A stretch of DNA of 11,271 nucleotides, taken from NCBI GenBank assembly GCA_030616145.1, contig JAUWXU010000011.1, forward strand, positions 1-11,271. Direction: 5' to 3'. The notes below the pieces were generated by a model that was not told where the DNA came from, searched no databases, and saw only the letters and a list, made by a program, of their open reading frames with translations. The translations under genes were made by a program, and so were the position numbers. Shown one piece after another: positions 1-7,686 of this stretch (positions are counted from its first letter, which is position 1; every line of letters starts with the position of its first letter). The stretch is from Candidatus Omnitrophota bacterium. GTDB taxonomy: Bacteria > Omnitrophota > JAUWXU01.

Positions 1-2628
1 AACCGAAGATGGTTCTCCTCCATGCTCTCCGCAGATTCCTATCTCCAAATCCGGCCTGGTCTGACGGCCCTTTTTAATCCCAATCTTTATTAATTCTCCA
101 ACCCCCTCCTGATCCAGCACTGCAAAGGGATTATTCTTCAGGATTCCCTTGTCAATATAAACAGGGAGAAACTTGCCTTCTATGTCATCCCGGCTGAAAC
201 CAAAGGTGGTTTGAGTCAAGTCATTGGTGCCATAAGAGAAAAATTCGGCTTCTCCGGCAATCTGGTCAGCGGTTATGGCGGCCCGGGGTAATTCAATCAT
301 TGTCCCAATCATATATTTTAATTCTACCCCGGCCTTCTTTATTACTTCTCTTGCTACATCCTCGGCATCCCTTCTGGTAACCTTCAACTCATTTACATGA
401 CCCACCAGAGGAATCATTACTTCCGGAATGGGATTAAACCCCTCTTTGACCAGCTCGGTAGCTGCCTCAAAGATGGCCCTTACCTGCATCTGATAAACCT
501 CCGGAAAGGTTATCCCCAGTCGGCACCCCCGATGTCCGAGCATCGGGTTGTTCTCACGAAGATTGTTAACCTTGGCCAGCATCTCCTCTGCTTGCTTAAT
601 CTTTGAGGCATCTCCATTGGTTGCCTTCAAGCGGGTGACTTCGACCAGCAGGTCATCATGTGAAGGTAAAAATTCATGCAGCGGCGGGTCCAGCAGTCTG
701 ATAATTACCGGTAGTCCGTCCATTGCCTTGAGTATCCCTTTAAAATCCCCCCGCTGTAAAGGAAGCAGCTTCTCGGCCGCCTCTTTTCTTCCGCTCTCAT
801 CTTCAGCAAGAATCATTGCCTGCACCAGAGGAAGCCGGTCCTCACCAAAAAACATATGTTCGGTCCTGGTCAGGCCGATTCCTTCTGCGCCAAAATCACG
901 GGCCAGTTTGGCATCCTGGGGTGTATCAGCATTTGTCCTGACCCCCAGTTTCTTAATCTGATCAACCCATTTCATTAATTGCTGATAATATTGATGGAGT
1001 TGACTCTGCTCGGCAGGAAGCTGACCTTTCATTACCCGGGTAATTTCCGAATCAATAGTCGCAACTTCTCCCAGCATTACCTCGCCAGTTGAGCCGTCTA
1101 CCGAAAGAAAATCGCCTTTCTTGACAATTAAGTCCCCGACCTTAAATTGTTGTTCAGAGTAATTGATCTTGACTGTCTCGCAACCCGCCACGCAGCATTT
1201 GCCCATTCCCCGTGCTACCACAGCGGCGTGACTTGTCATTCCGCCCCGGGAAGTCAAAATTCCCTCGGCTGCCACCATCCCGTGAATATCTTCCGGAGAA
1301 GTCTCTGTCCGAACCAGAATTACCTTTTCTCCCTCGCCGGCCTTTTTCTCGGCTTCATCTGCATCAAATACCACCTTGCCGCTGGCCGCGCCCGGCGAAG
1401 CAGGAAGGCCTTTGGCCACTACCTTTTTCTTGCCTTTAGGATCAAATGTCCGGTGAAGCAATTGATCCAGCTGGTCGGCCGCCACCCGGGAAACTGCCTC
1501 GTGTTTGTTAATCAGGCCCTCTTTCTGCATATCTACAGCGATTTTAAGGGCAGACTGGGCTGTACGTTTACCGGTCCTGGTCTGGAGCATCCATAGTTTT
1601 TTCTTCTGGACGGTAAACTCAATATCCTGGGTGTCACGATAATGCCTTTCCAATTCTCCCCTTATGTCTTCAAGTTCCCGATAGATATCGGGCATCTCTT
1701 CCTCTAAGGAGGCAAGAGAGCTTTCTCCTTTCTGTGATTTATTCAAAGGGTGGGGAGTCCTGATACCGGCCACTACGTCTTCTCCCTGGGCATTTATCAG
1801 ATATTCTCCATAAAAGACATTTTCTCCGGTAGAAGGACTTCTGGTAAAGGCCACCCCGGTTGCCGAATCATTGCCCATATTGCCAAAGACCATTGCCTGG
1901 ACATTGGTGGCTGTCCCCCAGTTACCAGGTATATCATTAATCTTGCGATAGCTGACTGCCCTTTTTATATTCCAGGAACTAAATACAGCACCGATTGCTC
2001 CCCAGAGTTGTTTGAGGGGCTCTTCGAGAAAATCATTGCCTGTTTCATCTTTAACCACCTTCTTAAACTTGCCAACAAGGTCTTTGAGATCCTCGGCCAC
2101 AAGTTCGGTGTCAAGCTTGACGCCTTTTTCTTTCTTTTTCTGTTCAAGGATAGCTTCAAATTTATCCTTTTCTATCCCCAGCACTACATCTCCATACATT
2201 TGAATAAAGCGGCGATAACTGTCATAGGCCACCCGGGGATTATTGGTCTGCGCAATCAATCCCTTGAGAGTCTGATCGTTCAATCCTATATTTAAAACCG
2301 TGTTCATCATCCCCGGCATTGATATCCTTGCCCCGCTGCGCACAGACACCAGAAGTGGATTTTTGCTGTCTCCGAATTTTGCGTGCATTACCTTTTCTAT
2401 CTTCTTCATATTTTCAAGAATCTGTTTTTCCAGACCATTCGGATAGACACCATTATTCTGATAATAAATAGTGCATACTTCCGTGCTGATGGTGAAACCG
2501 GCCGGCACAGGCAGTTTTAAATTTGCCATTTCGGCCAGATTAGCACCTTTTCCACCTAAAAGATTTTTCATTCCGGCATTACCTTCGGCCTTTCCTTCTC
2601 CAAAAAAATAGACATACTTCTTGGTCAT
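1..2628 (-). CDS. ppdK: pyruvate, phosphate dikinase (3' end cut off by the window edge)
   Basis: Cytoplasmic enzyme that interconverts pyruvate + ATP + Pi and phosphoenolpyruvate + AMP + PPi. The frame is open for 876 codons from the ATG at 2628 to position 1. Seen in order: an N-terminal nucleotide-binding domain starting MTKKYVYFFGEGKAEG, with GMKNLLGGKGANLAEM near residues 19-34 and SVRSGARISMPGMMN near residue 95; the swivelling phosphohistidine domain with GGMTSHAAVVARGMG, whose catalytic His is residue 467 (codon 1228-1230); and the PEP/pyruvate TIM barrel with GICGEHGG, whose catalytic Cys is residue 866 (codon 31-33). Clostridium symbiosum PPDK (His455, Cys831, 874 residues) has 43 residues after this Cys; only 10 are visible here, so roughly 33 are missing. 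The start is fixed by a strong AAAGGAGG site eight bases upstream. It is the last visible gene of the minus-strand run, 101 bp after glyS. Confidence 0.97.
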   Translation of the reverse strand, partial: MTKKYVYFFGEGKAEGNAGMKNLLGGKGANLAEMANLKLPVPAGFTISTEVCTIYYQNNGVYPNGLEKQILENMKKIEKVMHAKFGDSKNPLLVSVRSGARISMPGMMNTVLNIGLNDQTLKGLIAQTNNPRVAYDSYRRFIQMYGDVVLGIEKDKFEAILEQKKKEKGVKLDTELVAEDLKDLVGKFKKVVKDETGNDFLEEPLKQLWGAIGAVFSSWNIKRAVSYRKINDIPGNWGTATNVQAMVFGNMGNDSATGVAFTRSPSTGENVFYGEYLINAQGEDVVAGIRTPHPLNKSQKGESSLASLEEEMPDIYRELEDIRGELERHYRDTQDIEFTVQKKKLWMLQTRTGKRTAQSALKIAVDMQKEGLINKHEAVSRVAADQLDQLLHRTFDPKGKKKVVAKGLPASPGAASGKVVFDADEAEKKAGEGEKVILVRTETSPEDIHGMVAAEGILTSRGGMTSHAAVVARGMGKCCVAGCETVKINYSEQQFKVGDLIVKKGDFLSVDGSTGEVMLGEVATIDSEITRVMKGQLPAEQSQLHQYYQQLMKWVDQIKKLGVRTNADTPQDAKLARDFGAEGIGLTRTEHMFFGEDRLPLVQAMILAEDESGRKEAAEKLLPLQRGDFKGILKAMDGLPVIIRLLDPPLHEFLPSHDDLLVEVTRLKATNGDASKIKQAEEMLAKVNNLRENNPMLGHRGCRLGITFPEVYQMQVRAIFEAATELVKEGFNPIPEVMIPLVGHVNELKVTRRDAEDVAREVIKKAGVELKYMIGTMIELPRAAITADQIAGEAEFFSYGTNDLTQTTFGFSRDDIEGKFLPVYIDKGILKNNPFAVLDQEGVGELIKIGIKKGRQTRPDLEIGICGEHGGEPSSV

Positions 2629-2636
2629 CTCTTACT

Positions 2637-2644
2637 CCTCCTTT
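2637..2644 (-). promoter_or_regulatory. ribosome binding site of ppdK
   Basis: The minus strand reads AAAGGAGG here, with eight bases before the ATG at 2628. It is the best Shine-Dalgarno match in the window and fixes the ppdK start. Confidence 0.85.
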
Positions 2645-2670
2645 GTAACCTAAATCCCAAATTCATTTTT

Positions 2671-2699
2671 CACTCGCCAATTTGGTTAATTGGTGAGTG
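2671..2699. repeat. 29-bp inverted repeat in the glyS-ppdK gap
   Basis: Arms CACTCGCCAATT and AATTGGTGAGTG flank a five-base loop; they differ at one position (a G-T wobble when read as plus-strand RNA). Runs of T lie on both sides on the plus strand (TTTTT before, six T after, from 2700). It therefore looks like a Rho-independent terminator for plus-strand transcription, although no plus-strand gene lies upstream. Read as minus-strand RNA, the stem has an A-C mismatch and is followed by A-rich sequence, so it is a poor glyS terminator. It may be an intergenic palindrome, a stop for antisense transcription or part of the ppdK leader. No convincing promoter was found in this gap. Confidence 0.55.
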
Positions 2700-2729
2700 T
2701 TTTTTAAAAACCTTTTTTTAAATTTTTAA

Positions 2730-4049
2730 TTAACCGCTTACCAGTTTTTCCCTCAGATATTGTTTCAATCGATCTACCCCCACCCTGTCCTGCTTCATAC
2801 TATCCCGGTGGCGCACCGTAACCTGTCTATCCTCTAAGCTCTGGACATCGATTGTAACACAATACAGTGTCCCTACTTCATCCTGCCGGCGATAGAGTTT
2901 TCCAATAGCCGCCGTATCATCATAGACAGTTACAAAACTCTTTTTCAGATCAGTGGCAATCTCCCGGGCCAATTTTGTCAGGCGGGGTCTATTTTTAAGC
3001 AAAGGCAAAACCGCTACCTTGGTCGGGGCCAATCTTTTATCAAGACTTAAAAATACCCTCTTTCTTCCTTTTACCTCTTCTTCGCGATAGGCATCTACTA
3101 AAAATGCCAGAACTGAGCGGTCCACCCCACCGGAGGGTTCAATTATATAAGGATAAAATCTCTTTTTTGTCCGGGCATCAAAAAACTGCAGCTTTCTGCC
3201 GGAAAGCTCTGAATGTCTCCTTAAATCAAAATCAGTCCGGTTGGCAATACCCTCTAACTCTGACCAACCAAATGGAAAATTATATTCGATATCTGTGCAG
3301 GCCTTTGCATAATGGGCAAGCTCTTCTTTGGAATGTGCCTTTTTCCTTAAGTTTTCTTTTCTTATTCCCAGATTAATATACCAGTTAAATCTCTGTTGTA
3401 TCCATTGTTTATAAAATTTATCGGCATTCTCCGGACGGATAAAATATTCTATCTCCATCTGTTCAAATTCTCTCGTCCGAAAGATAAAATTACCAGCGGT
3501 TATCTCATTACGGAATGCCTTGCCGATCTGGGCAATACCAAAAGGCAACCTCGGATGTCTGCTATCCAGAATATTCAGGAAGTTGACAAACATCCCCTGG
3601 GCAGTCTCCGGCCGCAGATAAACATCTTCTGAGGAACCTTCAGCTGCACCGAGGGAGGTCTTCAGCATAAGATCAAAACGCCGCGGTTTACTAATCAGCG
3701 CACTGCCGCATTGGGGACATTTATTGTTTTTGCCAGCCAGGACATCTGCCTTAAATCTCTTTTTACAATCCTTGCACTCAACGAATAAGTCTGAAAAAGA
3801 AGACAGGTGCCCGGAGGCCTCCCATACCCTGGAATGCATCAAGATTGCCGCATCCATCCCGAACATATCACTGCGGCGGTGCACTACTGCCCCCCACCAG
3901 GCCTGCTTAACATTATTCTTAAGCTCTACGCCATAAGGCCCATAATCCCAGGTATTAGCCAGCCCGCCATAGATATCAGAGTTCTGGAATATAAAACCCC
4001 GGCGCTTGGATAATGATACGATTTTGTCCATCAGATTATCTTTTATCAT
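2730..4049 (-). CDS. glyS: glycyl-tRNA synthetase, alpha2 (dimeric) type
   Basis: Class II aminoacyl-tRNA synthetase that charges tRNA-Gly with glycine in the cytoplasm. The 439 residues are close to the usual 430-500 of the single-chain form, which is unrelated in layout to the alpha2beta2 GlyQ/GlyS enzyme. Visible are the N-terminal SKRRGFIFQNSDIYGG, a zinc-ribbon-like pair CKDC and CPQC (Cys 92, 95, 111, 114), RPETAQGMFVNF (146-157), class II motif 2 in FGIAQIGKAFRNE (170-182), REFEQMEIEYF (193-203), the glycine-pocket segment PFGWSELEGIANRTDFDL (259-276) and motif 3 in EPSGGVDRSVLAF (304-316). The C-terminal 100 residues are the anticodon-binding domain. The ATG overlaps the stop of the upstream larC2 gene as ATGA, which suggests translational coupling. 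No strong Shine-Dalgarno precedes it, and Met7 is a less likely start. Confidence 0.97.
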   Translation of the reverse strand: MIKDNLMDKIVSLSKRRGFIFQNSDIYGGLANTWDYGPYGVELKNNVKQAWWGAVVHRRSDMFGMDAAILMHSRVWEASGHLSSFSDLFVECKDCKKRFKADVLAGKNNKCPQCGSALISKPRRFDLMLKTSLGAAEGSSEDVYLRPETAQGMFVNFLNILDSRHPRLPFGIAQIGKAFRNEITAGNFIFRTREFEQMEIEYFIRPENADKFYKQWIQQRFNWYINLGIRKENLRKKAHSKEELAHYAKACTDIEYNFPFGWSELEGIANRTDFDLRRHSELSGRKLQFFDARTKKRFYPYIIEPSGGVDRSVLAFLVDAYREEEVKGRKRVFLSLDKRLAPTKVAVLPLLKNRPRLTKLAREIATDLKKSFVTVYDDTAAIGKLYRRQDEVGTLYCVTIDVQSLEDRQVTVRHRDSMKQDRVGVDRLKQYLREKLVSG

Positions 4050-4519
4050 TTTCTTTGCCGCTTTCCCTTGGTTTCCAGCCGGTCCTGAAAGGTGTATCTT
4101 GCCTGTTCATAAACCCGGCGTAAAGGCACTTTGAAATCCTGGGCCAATCTTTTGCAATCCTCATACTCTGGCGAAACAGTTTTTATCTTGCTACCTCTGC
4201 CGCCGACCTTCACCCTGACAGGACCGTATTTTGTCCTGACAGTCTCTGTCCGCCTCTCCAGCTTATATCTCATCACCTGATAAAACCTTATTCCAAAAGT
4301 GGGAGTTTCTTCAAATATAACAGAGGCAAGTTTATCCTTGAGAATGGCTCTGCACAAAACAGTCAGCAGAACTGCCGGCCGCAACTTTTTCATCTGGATC
4401 GGTGTAATATACACATCCAGTGCGCCTTTTTTAAATAATTTCTCAAATAAATTTTCGTAAGCCAGGGGCAATAAATCATCAATGTTGGTTTCGATAACGG
4501 TTATTTTGTCTTTAAGCAT
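4046..4519 (-). CDS. larC: LarC C-terminal domain protein (LarC2-like, nickel-pincer cofactor synthesis), stand-alone
   Basis: The 157 residues match the C-terminal half of LarC, the CTP-dependent cyclometallase that inserts nickel into pyridinium-3,5-bisthiocarboxylic acid mononucleotide. Diagnostic segments are ETNIDD (10-15), GALDVYITPIQMKKLRPAVLLTVLC (split as GALDVYITP 32-40, MKKLRPAVL 43-51, LTVLC 52-56), EETPTFGIRFY (70-80) and KTVSPEYEDCKRLA (113-126). Full LarC is about 400 residues. The N-terminal LarC1 half is absent: larB ends only four bases upstream, and no other frame here carries it. In Lactiplantibacillus plantarum LarC1 and LarC2 are joined by programmed frameshifting, and LarC2 is the part shown to bind CTP; here LarC2 is its own gene. 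A GAGG sits just two or three bases before the ATG, so coupling to larB is likely. The stop overlaps the glyS start. Confidence 0.88.
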   Translation of the reverse strand: MLKDKITVIETNIDDLLPLAYENLFEKLFKKGALDVYITPIQMKKLRPAVLLTVLCRAILKDKLASVIFEETPTFGIRFYQVMRYKLERRTETVRTKYGPVRVKVGGRGSKIKTVSPEYEDCKRLAQDFKVPLRRVYEQARYTFQDRLETKGKRQRK

Positions 4520-4523
4520 ATCC

Positions 4524-5270
4524 TCATTTATTTATCAAACTGGCGAAATACCCTGCCCCAAATCCATTATCAATATTTACCACGACCACACCGGGACTGC
4601 AAGTATTTAACATTGTCAAAAGGGCGGCCATCCCTTCAAAATTAGCGCCGTAACCAATGCTGGTCGGCACAGCTATTATTGGACACTTTACCAACCCTCC
4701 GACTACGCTGGCCAAGGCACCTTCCATCCCGGCGACAACAATTATAGTCTTTGCCCTGCGCAGGAGTTTTCTTTCGTTCAGTAAACGGTGTATGCCGGAG
4801 ATTCCCACATCCGGAAGCATCTTTACCCTATTTCCCATAATCCGGGCAGTTACTGCGGCCTCCTGCGCCACAGGTATATCGCTGGTCCCGGCGGTAACGA
4901 TCAATATTAAACCCTTGCCAACGGCAATCTTTTTACGTTGGATAAAAATAACCCTGGCTGTTTTATCGAACTTGGCCCACGGATAAATTTTTTTGAGCGC
5001 GACATAAATTTCTTGTGTAGCACGGGTGGCAAGCAGGATAGAACCGGCCGAAATAATTATCCTGGCAATACCAATAATCTGTCCTAATGTCTTTCCGGGG
5101 CAATATAATACTTCAGGAAAGCCCTTTCTGAGTTGCCGGTGATGGTCAATCCTGGCAAAACCAATATCTTGATAAGGCAGGTCCTTTAATTTCTGAAAGG
5201 CCTTTCGGCTGGAAACCCTACCCCGGCTAACATCCCTCAATAGCTTCTTTATCTCAGTGCTAGCATACAT
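4524..5270 (-). CDS. larB: nickel-pincer cofactor biosynthesis protein LarB
   Basis: LarB carboxylates nicotinic acid adenine dinucleotide and hydrolyses the product, the first step toward the nickel-pincer nucleotide of lactate racemase-type enzymes. Counted from the ATG at 5270 the protein has 248 residues, close to the about 246 of characterised LarB. Visible are the LarB N-terminal motif ARIDHHRQLRKGFPEV with YCPGKT, the PurE-like core with VTAGTSDIPVAQEAA, and AGMEGALASVV plus LNTCSPGVVVVNIDNGFGA. The Glu of MEGA (183) and the Cys of LNTC (224) are 41 residues apart, as are the catalytic Glu180 and Cys221 of L. plantarum LarB. A TTG at 5288 would add six residues, but it lies inside an octamer repeat and has no Shine-Dalgarno, so the ATG is preferred. 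larA and larE are not in the window. Confidence 0.93.
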   Translation of the reverse strand: MYASTEIKKLLRDVSRGRVSSRKAFQKLKDLPYQDIGFARIDHHRQLRKGFPEVLYCPGKTLGQIIGIARIIISAGSILLATRATQEIYVALKKIYPWAKFDKTARVIFIQRKKIAVGKGLILIVTAGTSDIPVAQEAAVTARIMGNRVKMLPDVGISGIHRLLNERKLLRRAKTIIVVAGMEGALASVVGGLVKCPIIAVPTSIGYGANFEGMAALLTMLNTCSPGVVVVNIDNGFGAGYFASLINK

Positions 5271-5285
5271 CGTTACTCGGTTTTG

Positions 5286-5320
5286 CAATTTAACAGTTTA
5301 ACAATTTAGCAACTTAACAG
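5286..5320. repeat. tandem octamer repeat, about 4.4 copies
   Basis: Four successive plus-strand octamers CAATTTAA, CAGTTTAA, CAATTTAG and CAACTTAA occupy 5286-5317, followed by CAG. The period is exactly eight with one or two substitutions per unit. The repeat fills the space between the Na/Pi cotransporter stop (5322) and larB, and a TTG in its last unit is the only alternative larB start. Function unknown. Confidence 0.7.
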
Positions 5321-5321
5321 C

Positions 5322-6959
5322 TCAATCCTGTAGTATATCGCTGGTGGCCTCTGCGATATTAGTTAAGTGGTCGCCCATCTTCTCAAAATTATTTAAAAAA
5401 TCCAGAAAGACAATTCCGCTCAGGACATAACACTGCCTTTCATTAAGGCGCTGAATATGATTCTGCCGCAAGCGACTATAGAGTGTATTGATCTGTTCCT
5501 CCTGCTGGAGAACCTGTTTAGCCAGTTCCTGATTATTGGTCTCAAAAGCCCTGGATGTCTTTTCTATCATCGCATCCGTCTGGTTATAAAACTGCCGGAG
5601 TTCAGCAATAGCTGTCTGGGTAAATGGCAATTTGCTGCCGATGGTGCGTTCGGCCAATTCCACCAGGTTCTCAGCATGGTCTCCGATACGCTCAATATCG
5701 TTTACCGTATGCATCAAAGCAGGTAACTGTTCTGCTTGATGGGAAGTCAAATCCCTTTCGGAAACTTTGACCAGATAATGGGTTATTGCCTCCTGCAGAT
5801 TATCAACCGCTGTCTCCTGTGGAGCTACCCTGGCCAATGTTCTATGATCTTTATTTAAAAAACCATTCATCCCATCCCTAACCATCTCTCGGGCAATGGC
5901 AAGCATTCGCACTATTTCCCTTCTTGCCTGTTCAAGGGCTACTGATGGTGTATTAAGAAGGTGTTCTTCTAAATATCGCGGGCCGCCCTCGGCAATCTTA
6001 TCTTCACCAGGCACCACCTTTTTAAGCACCTTCACCAACACTCCGATAAATGGCAAGAATATAATAGTATTAAGTATGTTAAATATGGTATGGGCATTGG
6101 CAATCTCTCTGTCAATAGCCGGCGGCCCAAAACTTAACAAACCAGTCAGCCACCGGATGAAATTGGTATAGAAAGGCAAAATTGAAAAAACCACCATTGT
6201 TCCGACAATGTTGAATATAATATGAACCATGGCGGTACGCCTGGCACTGACCGTCGCGCCGATAGACGCCAAAGTTACTTTTACGCAGGTGCCGATATTG
6301 CATCCCAGAAGAAGCGGTATAGCTGCCTCAAAAGAAAGACCGGCCACAGCCAGGGCCATAATCACTCCAATAGTAGCGCTGCTGCTCTGAATAATCACAG
6401 TTATAATCACCCCTGCCAACAGTGCCAAAAAAGGGTTATTGCTAAAACTGACGAAAAGACCCTCTAAGACTCCGCTTTCCCTGAGGGGGATCGTTGGCGA
6501 TTTCATAAACTGAAAACCCAAAAATAGAAGGCCAAACCCCAATAGAAATTGGCCTATATCTTTAACCACCTTCCGCCTGCCAAAAAGATGCAAGCCTAAA
6601 CCCACTCCAATGGCCGGCAGGGCATATTGGGTAATATTAAAGGCGATCAACTGGGCAGTAATAGTGGTCCCGATATTTGCGCCCATAATAATCCCGATAG
6701 ATTGCGCCAGAGTCATCAACCCAGCATTAACAAAACCAACTACCATCACTGTGGTAGCGCTCGAGCATTGAATCAGGGCAGTAATGCCGGTCCCGACCAA
6801 AACACCCCTTAACGGACTGGCGGTTAAAAACTTAATCGTCTGGCGCAGCTTGTTTCCTGCTACCCGCTGAAGCCCGTCCCCCATCAGATGAAGCCCGTAA
6901 ATGAATAATCCCAGGCCGCCGACAACACTGAATATAATATTCAAAATGTTTATTTCCAT
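5322..6959 (-). CDS. Na/Pi cotransporter family protein with C-terminal PhoU-like domain
   Basis: Inner-membrane sodium-dependent phosphate transporter of the NptA/YjbB type (SLC34-like). The 545 residues hold two inverted Na_Pi_cotrans repeats: the first has QCSSATTVM (64-72) and MGANIGTT (92-99), the second QSSSATIGV (191-199) and GCNIGTC (219-225). The QSSS-type motifs form the substrate site in this family. Hydrophobic stretches run to about residue 315. Residues 340-545 are mostly helical and charged, with two PhoU-type signatures, ERIGDHAEN (423-431) and FEKMGDHLTNIAE (525-537). Known family members move phosphate in either direction; a PhoU-like tail suggests regulation by phosphate state, but the direction here is not decidable. 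Its ATG lies inside the end of the upstream MgtC-like gene (10-nt overlap), so the two are probably co-translated. Confidence 0.94.
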   Translation of the reverse strand: MEINILNIIFSVVGGLGLFIYGLHLMGDGLQRVAGNKLRQTIKFLTASPLRGVLVGTGITALIQCSSATTVMVVGFVNAGLMTLAQSIGIIMGANIGTTITAQLIAFNITQYALPAIGVGLGLHLFGRRKVVKDIGQFLLGFGLLFLGFQFMKSPTIPLRESGVLEGLFVSFSNNPFLALLAGVIITVIIQSSSATIGVIMALAVAGLSFEAAIPLLLGCNIGTCVKVTLASIGATVSARRTAMVHIIFNIVGTMVVFSILPFYTNFIRWLTGLLSFGPPAIDREIANAHTIFNILNTIIFLPFIGVLVKVLKKVVPGEDKIAEGGPRYLEEHLLNTPSVALEQARREIVRMLAIAREMVRDGMNGFLNKDHRTLARVAPQETAVDNLQEAITHYLVKVSERDLTSHQAEQLPALMHTVNDIERIGDHAENLVELAERTIGSKLPFTQTAIAELRQFYNQTDAMIEKTSRAFETNNQELAKQVLQQEEQINTLYSRLRQNHIQRLNERQCYVLSGIVFLDFLNNFEKMGDHLTNIAEATSDILQD

Positions 6960-7615
6960 CCTGCCTGTTTTACTCCTTTAAGCCGCATTATATCGGATAC
7001 AATCTGGTCATCATATTTATCAGTCAAAAGTTTTAAATCCATTTCTAAAAGCACGCCCTCTCCTCTTTCCGGCTTAATTATCTCTAAATCTCTTATCTCA
7101 ACCCTGTAATCAGAGAGAACCTTTCTTATCTCGGCCAGGACGCTGGAACCGCCAGTGGTCTGCGCAGAAAGTGTTCTATACCAATCCTTCCTGATAACCT
7201 TCCATTCCAGATAACTGAAGAATAACAAACAAACCAAGACTATGACCGTTGCAAACATTGCCCCTAGAAAAAATCCACATCCCGTTGCCATCCCAATACC
7301 AGCTGCTGTCCAGAGACTGGCAGCAGTAGTTAACCCCCTGACTGATGCCCTGAACCTCAGGATTGTCCCGGCTCCTAAAAAGCCGACTCCGGTAACTATC
7401 GAGGCAGCTATTCTGCCAGGGTCTGCCTGGGCTATTCCCTGATATATGTCGGCCATATACATCGAAACCATAGTAATCAGCGCAGCTCCTACGCAAACTA
7501 GAATGTGCGTACGAAATCCAGCAGCCCGGCCATGTATCTCCCGTTCAAAACCCACCAGTCCACTTAAAACAGCAGCCAAGATTAACCGCCATATAATTTG
7601 ACTATCTGATAACAT
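6950..7615 (-). CDS. MgtC/SapB family membrane protein
   Basis: The 221 residues have about five hydrophobic segments (about 8-22, 35-55, 70-86, 95-111, 115-136) and then a soluble C-terminal part (137-221). The MgtC core is clear: GLVGFEREIHGRAAGFRTH (19-37), RIAASIVTGVGFLGAGTI (68-85) and VRGLTTAASLW (92-102). MgtC of Salmonella is needed for growth in low magnesium and in macrophages, and has been linked to inhibition of the F-type ATPase and to phosphate uptake; many family members in free-living bacteria have no known role. The C-terminal part resembles the small ACT-like domain of MgtC, but that is inferred from length and position. The start has a good GAGGTGA site. The gene overlaps the Na/Pi cotransporter by 10 nt, which supports a shared role in phosphate or cation balance. 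Confidence 0.93.
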   Translation of the reverse strand: MLSDSQIIWRLILAAVLSGLVGFEREIHGRAAGFRTHILVCVGAALITMVSMYMADIYQGIAQADPGRIAASIVTGVGFLGAGTILRFRASVRGLTTAASLWTAAGIGMATGCGFFLGAMFATVIVLVCLLFFSYLEWKVIRKDWYRTLSAQTTGGSSVLAEIRKVLSDYRVEIRDLEIIKPERGEGVLLEMDLKLLTDKYDDQIVSDIMRLKGVKQAGWK

Positions 7616-7618
7616 ATC

Positions 7619-7625
7619 TCACCTC
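7619..7625 (-). promoter_or_regulatory. ribosome binding site of the MgtC-family gene
   Basis: The minus strand reads GAGGTGA, three bases before the ATG at 7615 (six bases if only the GAGG core is counted). It supports this start. It lies just outside the 49-bp hairpin at 7632-7680. Confidence 0.7.
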
Positions 7626-7631
7626 AAATGA

Positions 7632-7680
7632 GGACATAACTCAGGAAAATTTTTACAAAATTTCCCTAAGTTATATGTCC
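7632..7680. repeat. 49-bp near-perfect palindrome (hairpin) between tsaD and mgtC
   Basis: GGAC at 7632-7635 pairs with GTCC at 7677-7680, ATAACT with AGTTAT (7669-7674), AGG with CCT, and AAATTTT with AAAATTT around a three-base loop at 7654-7656. Only two mismatches and a two-base bulge (7675-7676) interrupt about 21 pairs. No U-tract follows on the minus strand, so it is not a classical terminator for tsaD. It ends seven bases from the mgtC ribosome site, so on the mRNA it could affect mgtC translation or stabilise an RNA end. It may also be one copy of a dispersed repeat. Confidence 0.75.
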
Positions 7681-7686
7681 GAATTT

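Noticed and set aside
397..2295. Several plus-strand open frames of 60-180 codons opposite ppdK
   Set aside because: They are antisense to a continuous, motif-rich PPDK frame, have no family resemblance and no ribosome sites; they are shadows.
5271..5288. Upstream TTG start adding six residues to LarB
   Set aside because: It sits in the octamer repeat and lacks a Shine-Dalgarno; the ATG at 5270 gives the usual LarB length.
7176..7496. Minus-strand 106-codon frame inside the MgtC-family gene
   Set aside because: It overlaps the clear MgtC core in another frame and shows no recognisable motif.
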